From Devosia aurantiaca (GTDB lineage Bacteria > Pseudomonadota > Alphaproteobacteria > Rhizobiales > Devosiaceae): a stretch of 64,000 bases of DNA. The position numbers and the translations under genes are program-made. The notes under the pieces were generated by a model. The model did no database searches, was not told the origin of the DNA, and saw only the letters and a list, made by a program, of their open reading frames with translations. This document shows, in pieces, positions 1 to 8,372 of this stretch (position 1 is its first letter; the number at the start of each line of letters is the position of its first letter). The stretch covers positions 67,001 through 131,000 of the forward strand of contig NZ_JAALFG010000001.1 in the NCBI RefSeq assembly GCF_011058215.1, given 5' to 3'.

Positions 1-1063
1 GGTCGGCCAGATCCGCGCCCTGCAGCTCGGCCTCGTGGCCCGGGCCGAAGAAGAAGCTGAAACCATCCTGCCCGGCTTTACCCACCTCCAGAACGCCCAG
101 CCGGTGACCTTCGGTCATCACCTGCTGGCCTACGTCGAAATGCTCGGCCGCGATGCCGGCCGGCTCGAAGATGCGCGCAAGCGCCTCAACGAAAATCCGC
201 TCGGCTCGGCCGCCCTGGCCGGCACGCCCTACCCCATCGATCGCCATGCGACAGCGCAAGCGCTCGGCTTTGACCGGCCGACCGCCAACTCGCTCGACGC
301 CGTATCGGATCGCGATTTCATTCTCGAAACCCTCGCCGCCGCCTCGATCTGCGCCATGCATCTCTCCCGCTTTGCCGAGGAGATGGTGATCTGGTCGAGC
401 GCCCAGTTCGGCTTCATCCGGCTTTCGGACAAGTTCACCACCGGCTCCTCGATCATGCCGCAAAAGCGCAATCCGGACGCGGCCGAACTGGTGCGCGCCA
501 AGATCGGCCGCATCTTGGGCGCGCTCAATTCCTTGCTCGTCGTCATGAAGGGCCTGCCGCTCGCCTATTCCAAGGACATGCAGGAAGACAAGGAAGTCGC
601 CTTCGACGCGCTCGATGCGCTTTCGCTGTCGCTGGCCGCGATGACCGGCATGGTCGGTGACATGCAGCCCAATCGCGACCGCATGCGCGCTTCTGCCTCG
701 GCTGGCTTTTCGACGGCCACCGACGTCGCCGATTGGCTGGTGCGCGAGCTCAACATTCCCTTCCGCGACGCCCACCACATCACCGGGCAGATCGTGGCAT
801 TGGCCGAAGGCAAGAACTGCGGCCTTGAAGGCCTCACCATCGAGGATTTCAAGCAAGTCGACGAGCGCATCGATTCCCGCATCCACAAGGTGCTGACCGT
901 GGAAGCCTCGGTCGCCGCCCGCAAATCATATGGCGGCACGGCGCCCGCCAATGTTCTCGAACAAGCCGCGCGCTGGAAGTCACAGCTGACCGGGCAAACC
1001 CACGAGCCCAAGCCGTTGGCTAAGCGCAAGCATGGCGGCCATGGCGATGGCGGGGTTGATTGA
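1..1063 (+). CDS. argH: Argininosuccinate lyase, 5'-truncated by the window edge
   Basis: Cytosolic last enzyme of arginine biosynthesis, splitting argininosuccinate into arginine and fumarate. The reading frame is open from base 2, and the gene enters from outside the window, lacking roughly the first quarter. The fumarase/aspartase superfamily signature [11 protein letters not shown] is present, preceded by a [15 protein letters not shown] block that carries the conserved catalytic-region histidines. The C-terminus ends in an unusual basic, Gly/His-rich tail ([11 protein letters not shown]) beyond the usual end of the family. The gene sits upstream of lysA with one gene between, an arrangement close to the argH-lysA neighbourhood of Rhizobiales. 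Family assignment is certain; the tail is probably a lineage variation. Confidence 0.95.
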   Translation, partial: VGQIRALQLGLVARAEEEAETILPGFTHLQNAQPVTFGHHLLAYVEMLGRDAGRLEDARKRLNENPLGSAALAGTPYPIDRHATAQALGFDRPTANSLDAVSDRDFILETLAAASICAMHLSRFAEEMVIWSSAQFGFIRLSDKFTTGSSIMPQKRNPDAAELVRAKIGRILGALNSLLVVMKGLPLAYSKDMQEDKEVAFDALDALSLSLAAMTGMVGDMQPNRDRMRASASAGFSTATDVADWLVRELNIPFRDAHHITGQIVALAEGKNCGLEGLTIEDFKQVDERIDSRIHKVLTVEASVAARKSYGGTAPANVLEQAARWKSQLTGQTHEPKPLAKRKHGGHGDGGVD

Positions 1064-1114
1064 TCCGAGCATCGTTTTAGTCTGATCCGATCTTTGGACT
1101 GATTTGGATCGCCA

Positions 1115-1837
1115 ATGCCCCGGAAACCGCGACAGATGCGCCTTACCGCCCGTCACGTCGCCTATGTGCAGCCGCCAGAGACCACCGAGGACATGCCGGC
1201 GCCGCCCGAGGGATACCATGCGGCGACCGTTGACGATCATCGCGCGACCATTGCGCGGCTCATGGCTCAGATCGACGATCCCGGCGAGATCTGGGTCTTT
1301 GCTTATGGCTCACTGATCTGGAAGCCGGCCTGCGACTTCGTCGAGATGCGCACCGGCGTGGTCCGCGGCTGGCACCGGGCCTTCTGCCTCGGCTGGAACA
1401 ATCGCTGGCGCGGCAGCGACGAAAATCCGGGCCTCATGCTGGCGCTCGACCGTGGCGGGGCTTGCAAGGGCGTCGCCTATCGCCTGCCGGCAGATCGCGT
1501 CGAAGAGTGCTTGATTCAGCTTTTCGAGCGCGAAATGGCCTGGCTGCCTTCGGCCTTTCCGCCGCGCTGGGTCACCGTGCAAAGCGGCGATCATCGAATC
1601 AAGGCGCTGACCTTCTGCATCGATCGCCAATCCGGCCGCTATGTTTCCGGCCTCAGCGAAGCCGAAGTCGCAGATGTCCTCGCCAAGGCCACAGGCAGCC
1701 GCGGCTCCATGGCCGAATATTTGCACCAGACCGTCGACCACCTCGAACAGATGGGCATCCACGATCCGCATCTCTGGCGCCTGCAACACCTCGTCGCCGA
1801 CCGCATCGAAACCGCGTTCGAGCCGAAGCAAGTCTAG
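1115..1837 (+). CDS. ChaC-like gamma-glutamylcyclotransferase
   Basis: 240-residue protein of the ChaC/GCG family, cytosolic enzymes that release 5-oxoproline from gamma-glutamyl compounds, chiefly glutathione. The family's substrate loop is visible as VFAYGSLIWKP near residue 61, followed by the R-x-F-C-L stretch and, around residue 136, FEREM, which supplies the catalytic glutamate in this family. About 60 residues precede the core, so translation may start later than the ATG at 1115. It lies 51 bases after argH and 57 before lysA on the same strand. A second, shorter homologue lies near 8 kb. The substrate (glutathione versus other gamma-glutamyl compounds) cannot be settled from sequence. 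Confidence 0.88.
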   Translation: MPRKPRQMRLTARHVAYVQPPETTEDMPAPPEGYHAATVDDHRATIARLMAQIDDPGEIWVFAYGSLIWKPACDFVEMRTGVVRGWHRAFCLGWNNRWRGSDENPGLMLALDRGGACKGVAYRLPADRVEECLIQLFEREMAWLPSAFPPRWVTVQSGDHRIKALTFCIDRQSGRYVSGLSEAEVADVLAKATGSRGSMAEYLHQTVDHLEQMGIHDPHLWRLQHLVADRIETAFEPKQV

Positions 1838-1894
1838 CTTTCGTTTTCGAAGGCACTGCTTTAGGAAGTGCCCGAAACCTGCGGGGCGCGCATC

Positions 1895-3154
1895 ATGGTC
1901 CACCACTTCAATCACCGCGACGGCGTGCTTTATGCCGAGGACGTCGACATCAACGCTCTGGCAGCAGAGGTCGGCACGCCTTTTTACGTCTATTCCAGCG
2001 CCACGCTCCGCCGCCATGTGCGCGTCCTGCGCGAGGCCTTTGCCGGCATTCCGACGCTGATGGCCTATGCCATGAAGGCCAATTCCAACCAGGCCGTGCT
2101 CAAGCTCATGGCTTCGGAAGGCTGTGGCGCCGACGTGGTTTCGCTGGGCGAACTCGAGCGTGCCCTGGCCGCGGGCATCAGCCCAAACAAGATTGTCTTC
2201 TCCGGCGTCGCCAAGACGGTCGCCGAAATGCGGCGCGGCCTCGAGGTCGGCATCAAGTGCTTCAACGTCGAAAGCGAGCCCGAGCTCGAACGCCTGTCGA
2301 TGATCGCCGCCGACATGGGTCTCACCGCGCGCGTCTCGGTCCGCATCAATCCCGATGTCGATGCCAAGACCCATGCCAAGATTTCGACCGGCAAGAGCGA
2401 GAACAAGTTCGGCATTCCCTTCGTGCGAGCGCGCGACGTTTATCGGCGCATCGCTGCGCTGCCCAATATCGAAGCCGTCGGCGTCGACATGCATATCGGC
2501 TCACAGATCACCGATCTCGAACCATTTGGTGACGCCTTCGCCCTGATGGCCGAGCTCGTTGGCGACCTCCGCGCCGATGGCCACCACATCGAACATGTCG
2601 ATGTCGGCGGCGGCCTCGGCATCCCCTATGACCCCGAAGAGGACGCGCCTCCCCTGCCGGAGGCCTATGCCGCCCTGGTGCGCGAAAAAGTCGGGCAACT
2701 CGGCTGTTCGCTGGTGATCGAGCCGGGCCGCTTGCTTGTCGGCAATGCCGGCATTCTCGTTACCAAGGTCGAATATGTGAAAACCGGCGAGGCCGATTTC
2801 ATCATCGTCGACGCCGCCATGAATGACCTGATCCGCCCCACCCTTTACGAGGCGCATCACGACATTCAGCCGGTCAACCCATCCAACCTGCCGCCAATCA
2901 CCGGCGATATCGTCGGCCCGGTCTGCGAAACCGGCGATTACCTCGCCAAGGGCCGCACCATTGCCGGCGTCAAGGAGGGCGACCTCCTCGCCGTCATGAG
3001 CGCCGGCGCCTATGGCGCGGTCATGGCCTCGACCTATAACTCCCGCCCGCTGATCCCCGAAGTTCTGGTGGACGGCGCCCGCTGGCACGTCATCCGGCCC
3101 AGGAAGTCGCTGGAGGAATTGCTGGCGCTCGATAGCGTGCCAGACTGGGTTTGA
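1895..3154 (+). CDS. lysA: Diaminopimelate decarboxylase
   Basis: PLP-dependent fold type III decarboxylase converting meso-diaminopimelate to L-lysine, the last step of lysine synthesis. The pyridoxal-lysine motif AYAMKANSN is present near residue 60, with the HIGSQI block, the glycine-rich GGGLGIPY phosphate-binding segment, the EPGRLLV motif and the C-terminal CETGDYLA motif that supplies the intersubunit active-site cysteine. I place the start at ATG 1895 because the protein then begins in the usual way for the family (VHHFNHRDGVLYAED); an in-frame GTG at 1868 would add nine residues. About 419 residues, normal length. The gene is followed directly by a palindromic repeat element and converges with the response regulator. 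Confidence 0.96.
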   Translation: MVHHFNHRDGVLYAEDVDINALAAEVGTPFYVYSSATLRRHVRVLREAFAGIPTLMAYAMKANSNQAVLKLMASEGCGADVVSLGELERALAAGISPNKIVFSGVAKTVAEMRRGLEVGIKCFNVESEPELERLSMIAADMGLTARVSVRINPDVDAKTHAKISTGKSENKFGIPFVRARDVYRRIAALPNIEAVGVDMHIGSQITDLEPFGDAFALMAELVGDLRADGHHIEHVDVGGGLGIPYDPEEDAPPLPEAYAALVREKVGQLGCSLVIEPGRLLVGNAGILVTKVEYVKTGEADFIIVDAAMNDLIRPTLYEAHHDIQPVNPSNLPPITGDIVGPVCETGDYLAKGRTIAGVKEGDLLAVMSAGAYGAVMASTYNSRPLIPEVLVDGARWHVIRPRKSLEELLALDSVPDWV

Positions 3155-3157
3155 AGG

Positions 3158-3344
3158 CACCCCCTCCCTAGCTTTGCTACGGCTCTTTGAGCCTAGCGGC
3201 GCTACCCTCCCCTCTGAGGGGGGAGGGTAAGGTCCGTGGATGCGGCGCTATTTTGCCAAGCACTCGTTGTCACCTTCCCCCTCAGAGGGGAAGGCAAGCG
3301 GAGCTTGGCGACGAAGAAGCCTAGCGCAGCTCGGAAGGGGGTGA
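3158..3344. repeat. Intergenic palindromic repeat, family A copy 1
   Basis: The whole gap between the two convergent stop codons of lysA and the response regulator is a nested palindrome. An outer imperfect inverted repeat (CACCCCCTCCC... at the left, ...GGAAGGGGGTG at the right, both followed inward by an AGC-rich arm) encloses two inner hairpins, one built on CCCTCCCCT/AGGGGGGAGGG and one on CCTTCCCC/GGGGAAGG. Three related elements occur near 9.4, 11.7 and 51.6 kb. It probably forms a strong RNA hairpin at both 3' ends. Confidence 0.85.
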
Positions 3345-3345
3345 C

Positions 3346-3762
3346 TTAGTGCCCTTCCCCCAGCTCCCGCCGTCCCAGGCTCACCACCTCGACCGGCTTG
3401 CCCGTTAGCGCGTCATCCACCTTGGCCAGGAGATCCGCCAGCGTGAACGGCTTGGTGATGACGTCGTAGATCAGCGCGTCGAGCCCATGGGCGCGCTCGC
3501 GCTGGTCGGCAAAGCCAGTCATCAAGAGGATGGTGACGTCCGGATAGAGCGCGCCGACATGGAGCGCCAGGGCGATGCCGTCCATCACCGGCATCTTGAT
3601 GTCGGAGAGCAGCAGGTCGAAGCGCCCACCCTCGGCATCGGCGGTTTCGGCGGCGAGGCCGCCATCCTCTTCGGCGACGACCTCGTGGCCCTTCATGGTG
3701 AGGGCACTGACCACGAAGGCGCGAACGGAAGGATCGTCTTCGGCGAGGAGGATACGGGCCAA
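3346..3762 (-). CDS. Single-domain response regulator (CpdR-like)
   Basis: 138-residue CheY-like receiver without an output domain. The acidic pocket is at EDD (residues 8-10), the phospho-accepting aspartate is about D54 in LLLSDIKMP, and the conserved Thr and Lys lie in MTGF and TKPF. The start is unusual: the protein that begins ARILLAEDD is preceded by TTG at 3762 with only a weak AGAGAAG behind it, and no ATG or GTG is suitably placed. The gene is 11 bases downstream of the zinc-ribbon gene, so translation may be coupled. The sequence resembles alphaproteobacterial CpdR, which controls ClpXP proteolysis when unphosphorylated, but this is a family-level resemblance and I do not assign the symbol. 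Confidence 0.85.
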   Translation of the reverse strand: MARILLAEDDPSVRAFVVSALTMKGHEVVAEEDGGLAAETADAEGGRFDLLLSDIKMPVMDGIALALHVGALYPDVTILLMTGFADQRERAHGLDALIYDVITKPFTLADLLAKVDDALTGKPVEVVSLGRRELGEGH

Positions 3763-3773
3763 GGGTCTTCTCT

Positions 3774-4691
3774 TTAGTGGTGTTCAGGGGCGCCATGCGC
3801 CGCCGCTGCGGGCGCGCTTGGCTCGGGTGTGGCGTGTGCCGGCTCGGCCGGCGCAGCGGCAGGGGGCGTTCCATGGCCGCCAGCCTGCACAGGCGATTGC
3901 GCCGTGTCGCCGGCGAAGCTCAGGCGCACGCGCACGGCCTCGCCTGGCGGTTGCGAAAGGCGGGTGTCGAATGTGGCGCGCTCGCCAGCCATCAGGTCAG
4001 GCACCTGCGGCGGCACGACGCTCCACTCGTAGATGGCGCGACCGCCATCATCGAGGAGGCTCACCACGACCGGCGGCACCGGCACAGGCTGCGTTTGCAG
4101 CCCCACGATCTGGGCCGAAACCATCAGCACTTCGCTGCCGTTCGACAAGGTCTTGAGCGTTGCCACCTCGGCAAAGTTGAGACCCACGACATTGACGCCG
4201 ATGCCCATGGCTTCATAGACGCCTGCAAGGTCTGGATAGCGCTCCACCAGCTGGGCGCGGCCGAAATAGGCACCGACGGCCAGACTGGCGCAGAGCACGA
4301 CACCGACCACCCGCGCCGCCCGCCGCAGCCGCGCCAATGGCAGGCGCGAACTCACCGCGCTTTGCCGGCGCGAAAACGCAGCCTGCCGCTTGCGCAACTC
4401 GGCGGCATCGGGCGCGCGCGCGACCACAGTCTCGGATGGTGGCGCCGGCGGCCGCGTGGCAGCCTTTTCAGCGGCAACGGCCTGCTCCTCGGCCGCCATC
4501 ACTTCGTCCAGAGCATCTTCCGCCATCTGGTCGAACAGTCGATCGTCCTCGACCTCGGGCTCGGCCGGCGCCAGCGGACGCTGGTCCCAGGCCTGCCCGC
4601 AATGGGCGCACTGCACCTTGCGCCCTGCCGAGCCGATGGCCTCGAAGGTCACCTGGTACTTGGTCTGGCAATGCGGACAGGTGATGATCAT
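3774..4691 (-). CDS. Zinc-ribbon (MJ0042-type) single-pass membrane protein
   Basis: 305-residue protein with an N-terminal zinc ribbon, CPHCQTKY near residue 5 and CAHCGQAW near residue 28, typical of the MJ0042 / DUF3426 family. A charged Ala/Glu/Pro linker follows. One transmembrane helix (VVGVVLCASLAVGAYFG) lies near residue 135, and a beta-rich presumably periplasmic domain resembles the DUF3426 domain. The last 40 residues are an Ala/Pro/His-rich tail of low complexity. It lies divergent from ftsE across about 210 bases, as in many alphaproteobacterial genomes. No precise function is known. It is probably transcribed together with the response regulator downstream. Confidence 0.82.
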   Translation of the reverse strand: MIITCPHCQTKYQVTFEAIGSAGRKVQCAHCGQAWDQRPLAPAEPEVEDDRLFDQMAEDALDEVMAAEEQAVAAEKAATRPPAPPSETVVARAPDAAELRKRQAAFSRRQSAVSSRLPLARLRRAARVVGVVLCASLAVGAYFGRAQLVERYPDLAGVYEAMGIGVNVVGLNFAEVATLKTLSNGSEVLMVSAQIVGLQTQPVPVPPVVVSLLDDGGRAIYEWSVVPPQVPDLMAGERATFDTRLSQPPGEAVRVRLSFAGDTAQSPVQAGGHGTPPAAAPAEPAHATPEPSAPAAAAHGAPEHH

Positions 4692-4903
4692 GGAGGGCGG
4701 AAAAACCTTGGGCTTTAAACCGCAACCCTAGCGGAGCTGGGTTAAAACTCCTCAAACCCCTGATTTCACCAAAATTGTGCCGCTTTCCCCCAGCCAAAGC
4801 TGGCCAGAGCCGCAGGACTTGGTCACGGCTGCTATGATGCGGCAAAAGGCTGATTCGCCCTTGGCGCCGCCACACCGCCGGTGTGAACTGGGAGCACCCG
4901 TTC

Positions 4904-5551
4904 TTGATCGAATTTTCCGATGTGGGCCTGCGCTACGGCAATGGCCCAGAGATCCTCAAAGACCTCACCTTTTCGATCGAGCCCGGCTCGTTTCATTTCC
5001 TGACCGGACCGTCCGGCGCCGGCAAGACTTCGCTTTTGCGCATGCTGCTTCTGGCACTCAAGCCCAGCCGCGGCCGGGTGACCATGTTCGACGAGGATGT
5101 CGGTAAGCTCGACCAGGATCGGCTGCTGCAGCTGCGCCGCCATATCGGCATCGTGTTCCAGGAATTCCGCCTTCTCGATCACCTGACGACCTTTGAAAAC
5201 GTCGCCCTGCCCCTCCGCGTCCTCGGCCAGCCGGAAAGCGAATACCGGCCCAATGTGGTCGAACTTCTCGAATGGGTGGGTCTCGGCGAGCGCATGCATG
5301 CACTCCCGACGCTGCTTTCGGGCGGTGAAAAACAGCGCGCCGCCATTGCCCGCGCCGTGATCGCCCGGCCAAAGGTGCTGCTCGCCGACGAGCCCACGGG
5401 CAATGTCGATCCGGATCTGTCGAGCCGCCTCGTGCACCTCTTCGCCGAGCTCAACCGCACGCTGGGCATGACCATTATTCTGGCGACCCACGAATTGCCG
5501 CTGCTCGATCGTTTTTCGTATCCGCGCATGGTGCTCAACAAGGGGAGTTGA
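4904..5551 (+). CDS. ftsE: Cell-division ABC transporter ATPase FtsE
   Basis: ATPase of the FtsEX divisome complex, which transmits ATP hydrolysis across the inner membrane to control peptidoglycan hydrolysis at the septum. Walker A is GPSGAGKTS, the ABC signature is LLSGGEKQR, and Walker B is VLLADEPTGN followed by the H-loop ATHE. I choose TTG 4904 because GGGAG lies nine bases upstream and the protein then starts IEFSDVGLRYG, the usual FtsE N-terminus. An in-frame GTG at 4883 would add seven residues but has no visible ribosome-binding site. It is followed after six bases by ftsX. Confidence 0.93.
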   Translation: MIEFSDVGLRYGNGPEILKDLTFSIEPGSFHFLTGPSGAGKTSLLRMLLLALKPSRGRVTMFDEDVGKLDQDRLLQLRRHIGIVFQEFRLLDHLTTFENVALPLRVLGQPESEYRPNVVELLEWVGLGERMHALPTLLSGGEKQRAAIARAVIARPKVLLADEPTGNVDPDLSSRLVHLFAELNRTLGMTIILATHELPLLDRFSYPRMVLNKGS

Positions 5552-5557
5552 CCATCC

Positions 5558-6487
5558 ATGATTAGGCAATTGCTTCGCCTCCTCCCCCCGCCGCGGCGGC
5601 GCCGCGCCGATCGTGCCGGAAAAGTCGGTTGCCGGCCGCACCCTGCTGCTGCTGATCACCATCATGGCTTTCCTCTCCGCCGTGACGCTGGGCGGCGTGG
5701 TCCTGGTTCAAAAATCGGCCATCGCCTGGTCTGCCGATGTCGGTCGCGAAATGACCATTCAGCTGCGCCCGGTCGAGGGCGAGGTGATGGAATCAATCTG
5801 CGCACCGCCGTGTCGCTGGCGCAATCGACCCCCGGCGTCGGCGCTGCGCGCGCCTTGACCGTGGAAGAAAGCCAGGCCCTGCTCGAGCCATGGCTCGGCG
5901 CCGGCCTTGATCTTTCCGCCATCGACATCCCACGCCTCATCGTCGTGCAGCTGACCGATCCGGTCGATGCCGACGTCGAGCAGCTTCAGCGCAACCTCCA
6001 GGCGATCAACGGCGCCAGCCTCGACACGCACGCCGCCTGGCGCGAACAGCTCAATGTCATGGCCGGCACGGTGGTGATCTCGGGCCTCCTGATCCTCGGT
6101 CTCATCGGCGTCGCCACGGTTCTGGCCATCGTCTTCGCCACGCGCGGCGCCATGGCCTCCAATCGCGAGATCGTCGACGTTCTCCACTTCATCGGCGCCT
6201 CCAACAAGTTCATCGCCGGTGCCTTCCAGGGTCGCTTCCTTTCGATCGGCCTGCAGGGCGGGATCCTGGGCGCGCTGCTGGCCATCCTCTTCTTCCTCGT
6301 CATCGGCACCGCTGCCAACAGCGTCCTCCCCAGCGAGGCTACGGCGCAGGTCGGTGTTCTTTTCGGTGACTTCCTCCTCGGCTGGACTGGCCTCGTCTTC
6401 ATCCTCGCGGTTGTGCCGGTGATTGCGGTCTTGACCGCGGTGACCTCGCGCACGACGGTGCGGCGTTACTTGAGCGAGGCTTCCTGA
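5558..6487 (+). CDS. ftsX: Cell-division protein FtsX (two compensating frameshifts)
   Basis: Membrane partner of FtsE. The start ATG 5558 reads MIRQLLRLL, then the coding signal moves to another frame at the C6 run 5584-5589 (one C too many), continuing APIVPEKSVAGRTLLLLITIMAFL. It returns to the first frame near 5788-5796 (one base too few) at NLRTAVSLAQS. The C-terminal half has three further hydrophobic helices and the conserved EIVDVLHFIGASNKFIA segment. The corrected product is about 309 residues, normal for the family. Since FtsX is important for division and the shifts are one-base changes, sequence error is the likely cause. It forms an operon with ftsE and plsC. Confidence 0.88.
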   Translation: MIRQLLRLLPPPRRRRADRAGKVGCRPHPAAADHHHGFPLRRDAGRRGPGSKIGHRLVCRCRSRNDHSAAPGRGRGDGINLRTAVSLAQSTPGVGAARALTVEESQALLEPWLGAGLDLSAIDIPRLIVVQLTDPVDADVEQLQRNLQAINGASLDTHAAWREQLNVMAGTVVISGLLILGLIGVATVLAIVFATRGAMASNREIVDVLHFIGASNKFIAGAFQGRFLSIGLQGGILGALLAILFFLVIGTAANSVLPSEATAQVGVLFGDFLLGWTGLVFILAVVPVIAVLTAVTSRTTVRRYLSEAS

Positions 6488-6488
6488 A

Positions 6489-7306
6489 ATGGGTCAGCCG
6501 ATCCGCACCGCCATCCAAGCCTTTCGCACGGCATTTTTTACGCCCTCTTTATCGGCAATACGACGATCTGCGCGCTGATCGCGGGCACGGTCGGACTCTT
6601 TGCCGAGCGCACGGCCTTCGGCTGGAGCATCGCCAAATACTGGTGCGCATCGAGCCTTGTGCTGCTGCGGGTCATTTGCGGCGTGCGGACCGAAGTCGAA
6701 GGCGAAGAAAACATTCCGCCCGGCGGCGCGATCATCGGCTCCAAGCACCAATCGGACTGGGACATCTTCGCGATCTTTCCCCACCTCGTTCGCCCGGCTT
6801 ACATCGCCAAGAAGGAGCTGATGCAAATCCCCTTCTTCGGCTGGGCCGCGCGGTCGCTGGACTGTATCGAGATCGACCGCAAACGCGGCGCCCAGGCCAT
6901 TCCGCAGATGCTGGCGCAGGCCAAGGCCGCTGCCGAGCGCGGGTGCCAGATTGTCATCTATCCCGAAGGCACCCGCAAGGCTGCCCTCGCCCCTGCCGAA
7001 TACCGCCAGGGTATCGTCCGCCTGTATACGACGCTCGGTGTTCCGGTCGTGCCGGTCGCCCTCAACTCGGGCCTCTACTGGGGCCGCAACAGCCGCATTA
7101 TCTGGCCGGGCACGGCCAAGGCGCGCTTCCTGCCGCCGATCGAGCCGGGCCTCGCGCCCGACGTCTTTTCCGAGCGGCTGCGCTCGGTCATCGAGGCCGA
7201 AAGCAATCGCCTCGCTCTCGAAGCGCTGGAATCGGGCATAGCGCGTCCGCTAGACGATCGGCTCAAAGAGCGCCTCAATCTCCTGCGCAAAAACACCACT
7301 GCTTGA
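6489..7306 (+). CDS. plsC: 1-acyl-sn-glycerol-3-phosphate acyltransferase (frameshifted)
   Basis: Inner-membrane enzyme that acylates lysophosphatidate to phosphatidate in phospholipid synthesis. Motif I is the HX4D box in KHQSDWD, and motif III is YPEGTR. The N-terminus, starting at ATG 6489 one base after the ftsX stop, is a hydrophobic segment. The frame breaks in the T6 run 6534-6539, where one more T would restore AFFYALFIGNTT. With that correction the product has 272 residues, the normal length. The later ATG-less frame around 6659 is therefore not a real start. The position after ftsX matches the Rhizobiales arrangement, although a ydcF-type gene often found between them is absent. Confidence 0.9.
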
Positions 7307-7321
7307 CCTTCCGTAAAATAC

Positions 7322-7336
7322 GTTCTACTTTTGTTC
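7322..7336 (+). promoter_or_regulatory. LexA (SOS) box, GTTC-N7-GTTC
   Basis: GTTCTACTTTTGTTC is an exact match to the alphaproteobacterial LexA operator consensus GTTC-N7-GTTC. It ends 20 bases before the ATG at 7357 and overlaps where the promoter of that gene is expected, so LexA binding would repress it until DNA damage. The second half-site is also part of a near-palindrome GTTCCTGGGAAC (7333-7344). Confidence 0.75.
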
Positions 7337-7356
7337 CTGGGAACGGGAGAGCGACC

Positions 7357-7701
7357 ATGGTGCCGATGATGGTAGTGTTCGAGCGGGGCGACAGCGGCCG
7401 GAGCCGCAGGTCGGAATGGCAGGGACGCTCGGGGCGGCGCTATGAGCTGACCCACGACAATCTCGAAAACTTCGCCATGCACGAAACTGATCTTTATGTG
7501 ATCGTTAAGGGTGGCCTGCCGCTCTGGGTTGGTTCGACTGAGGAACTGGTTGCCGATCCCATGAGCCGCACCCGCTGCCGCCTGGCGCTCGATTGCGCCA
7601 CCGAAGTCTTGCGCATGCCCGCGCCGCACGATCGCATGGCCGCCATCTGGGATCTCGAAAACGCTTATCCCGTGCAAGCCATAACCGCTCAGGCGGCCTG
7701 A
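7357..7701 (+). CDS. Small hypothetical protein behind an SOS box
   Basis: 114-residue soluble protein that I do not recognise. The start ATG 7357 has GGGAGA six bases upstream and sits 20 bases after a perfect LexA box. The N-terminus is basic (several Arg within residues 11-27), the middle reads NLENFAMHETDLYVIVKGG, and the protein is otherwise mixed alpha/beta with no signal peptide or membrane helix. The 3' end overlaps the convergent gamma-glutamylcyclotransferase gene by 13 bases. The name of the family is unknown to me; SOS control is inferred from the operator. A role in DNA-damage tolerance or cell-cycle arrest is possible but not shown. Confidence 0.75.
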   Translation: MVPMMVVFERGDSGRSRRSEWQGRSGRRYELTHDNLENFAMHETDLYVIVKGGLPLWVGSTEELVADPMSRTRCRLALDCATEVLRMPAPHDRMAAIWDLENAYPVQAITAQAA

Positions 7702-8243
7702 CCCTCAAGCCCTGCCTCCAGCGCGTCCACAAGCTCCATCAGCGCCCGATCCCGGATGCCGAGCTGTTCGAGATGGCGCGCAGTGTTGAGCACGTAATCG
7801 ACATTGCGGCCTGAAATGCCGACACCGGCACGGATCATTGCCAGTTGCTGCTCGGTGCTCAGCACCCCGGCAAACTGCTCATGCGCCTCGTCCACCACAT
7901 AGGTCAGCGCCATGACCCGGCGGCCATCGGAGAGCACGACCGGGCGCATGACGTCGCGATAAACCGAAGTCACCAGTTCACGCGCATCGAGATAGGCGCG
8001 CACCTCGTTCCAATTTTCTGCCGCAACCTCGAAGGCCATGCCGCGGCAGGAGCCACCGCGCGTCAGCCCGAACACCAGGCCCGGCTGCTCGCGCGTGCCG
8101 CGATGATGGTGCGAAATGATCGACAAGGACCGGTGCGCCCCGCGCAAAAGTCCAAGCTGCGAACTGACGAACACAAAGCCCGGGTTCCAGATCAGCGAGC
8201 CGTAGCCGAAAACCCAGACTGTGTTGCTTTGCGTCGACGTCAT
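7689..8243 (-). CDS. Second gamma-glutamylcyclotransferase (ChaC-like)
   Basis: About 184-residue protein with the family's substrate loop VFGYGSLIWNPGF within the first 21 residues, a VFGLTRGGSCRGMAFEV strand block and a conserved VYRDVM segment in the place of the catalytic-glutamate region. It resembles the ChaC family, whose members degrade glutathione or other gamma-glutamyl peptides in the cytosol. The start is ATG 8243 or the in-frame ATG 8261; the longer reading frame upstream has no family similarity. It converges with the SOS-box gene and is divergent from the DUF2125 gene. It is a distant paralogue of the gene at 1.1 kb. Confidence 0.85.
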   Translation of the reverse strand: MTSTQSNTVWVFGYGSLIWNPGFVFVSSQLGLLRGAHRSLSIISHHHRGTREQPGLVFGLTRGGSCRGMAFEVAAENWNEVRAYLDARELVTSVYRDVMRPVVLSDGRRVMALTYVVDEAHEQFAGVLSTEQQLAMIRAGVGISGRNVDYVLNTARHLEQLGIRDRALMELVDALEAGLEGQAA

Positions 8244-8372
8244 GGCTTGACCCGATTTCATCACGATAGTGCCCGTCTCCCGGCGACAATGCCAGACCCG
8301 GCATTGATGGCAAATCGACGGCAAGGCGCAAACCCGCTTCTGACACGGGCGGCACAAGGGTAAGACGAAGCC

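Noticed and set aside
980..1240. Possible small minus-strand gene ending in a hydrophobic stretch behind argH
   Set aside because: It overlaps the argH end antisense, has no good ribosome-binding site, and the hydrophobic piece is explained by complementing the argH tail.
1310..2494. A 394-codon minus-strand open frame over the gamma-glutamylcyclotransferase and lysA genes
   Set aside because: Low-complexity Gly/Asp/His-rich translation, antisense to two clear genes.
7333..7344. GTTCCTGGGAAC as an independent operator
   Set aside because: It is only an imperfect palindrome and overlaps the LexA half-site; no known factor fits better than LexA.
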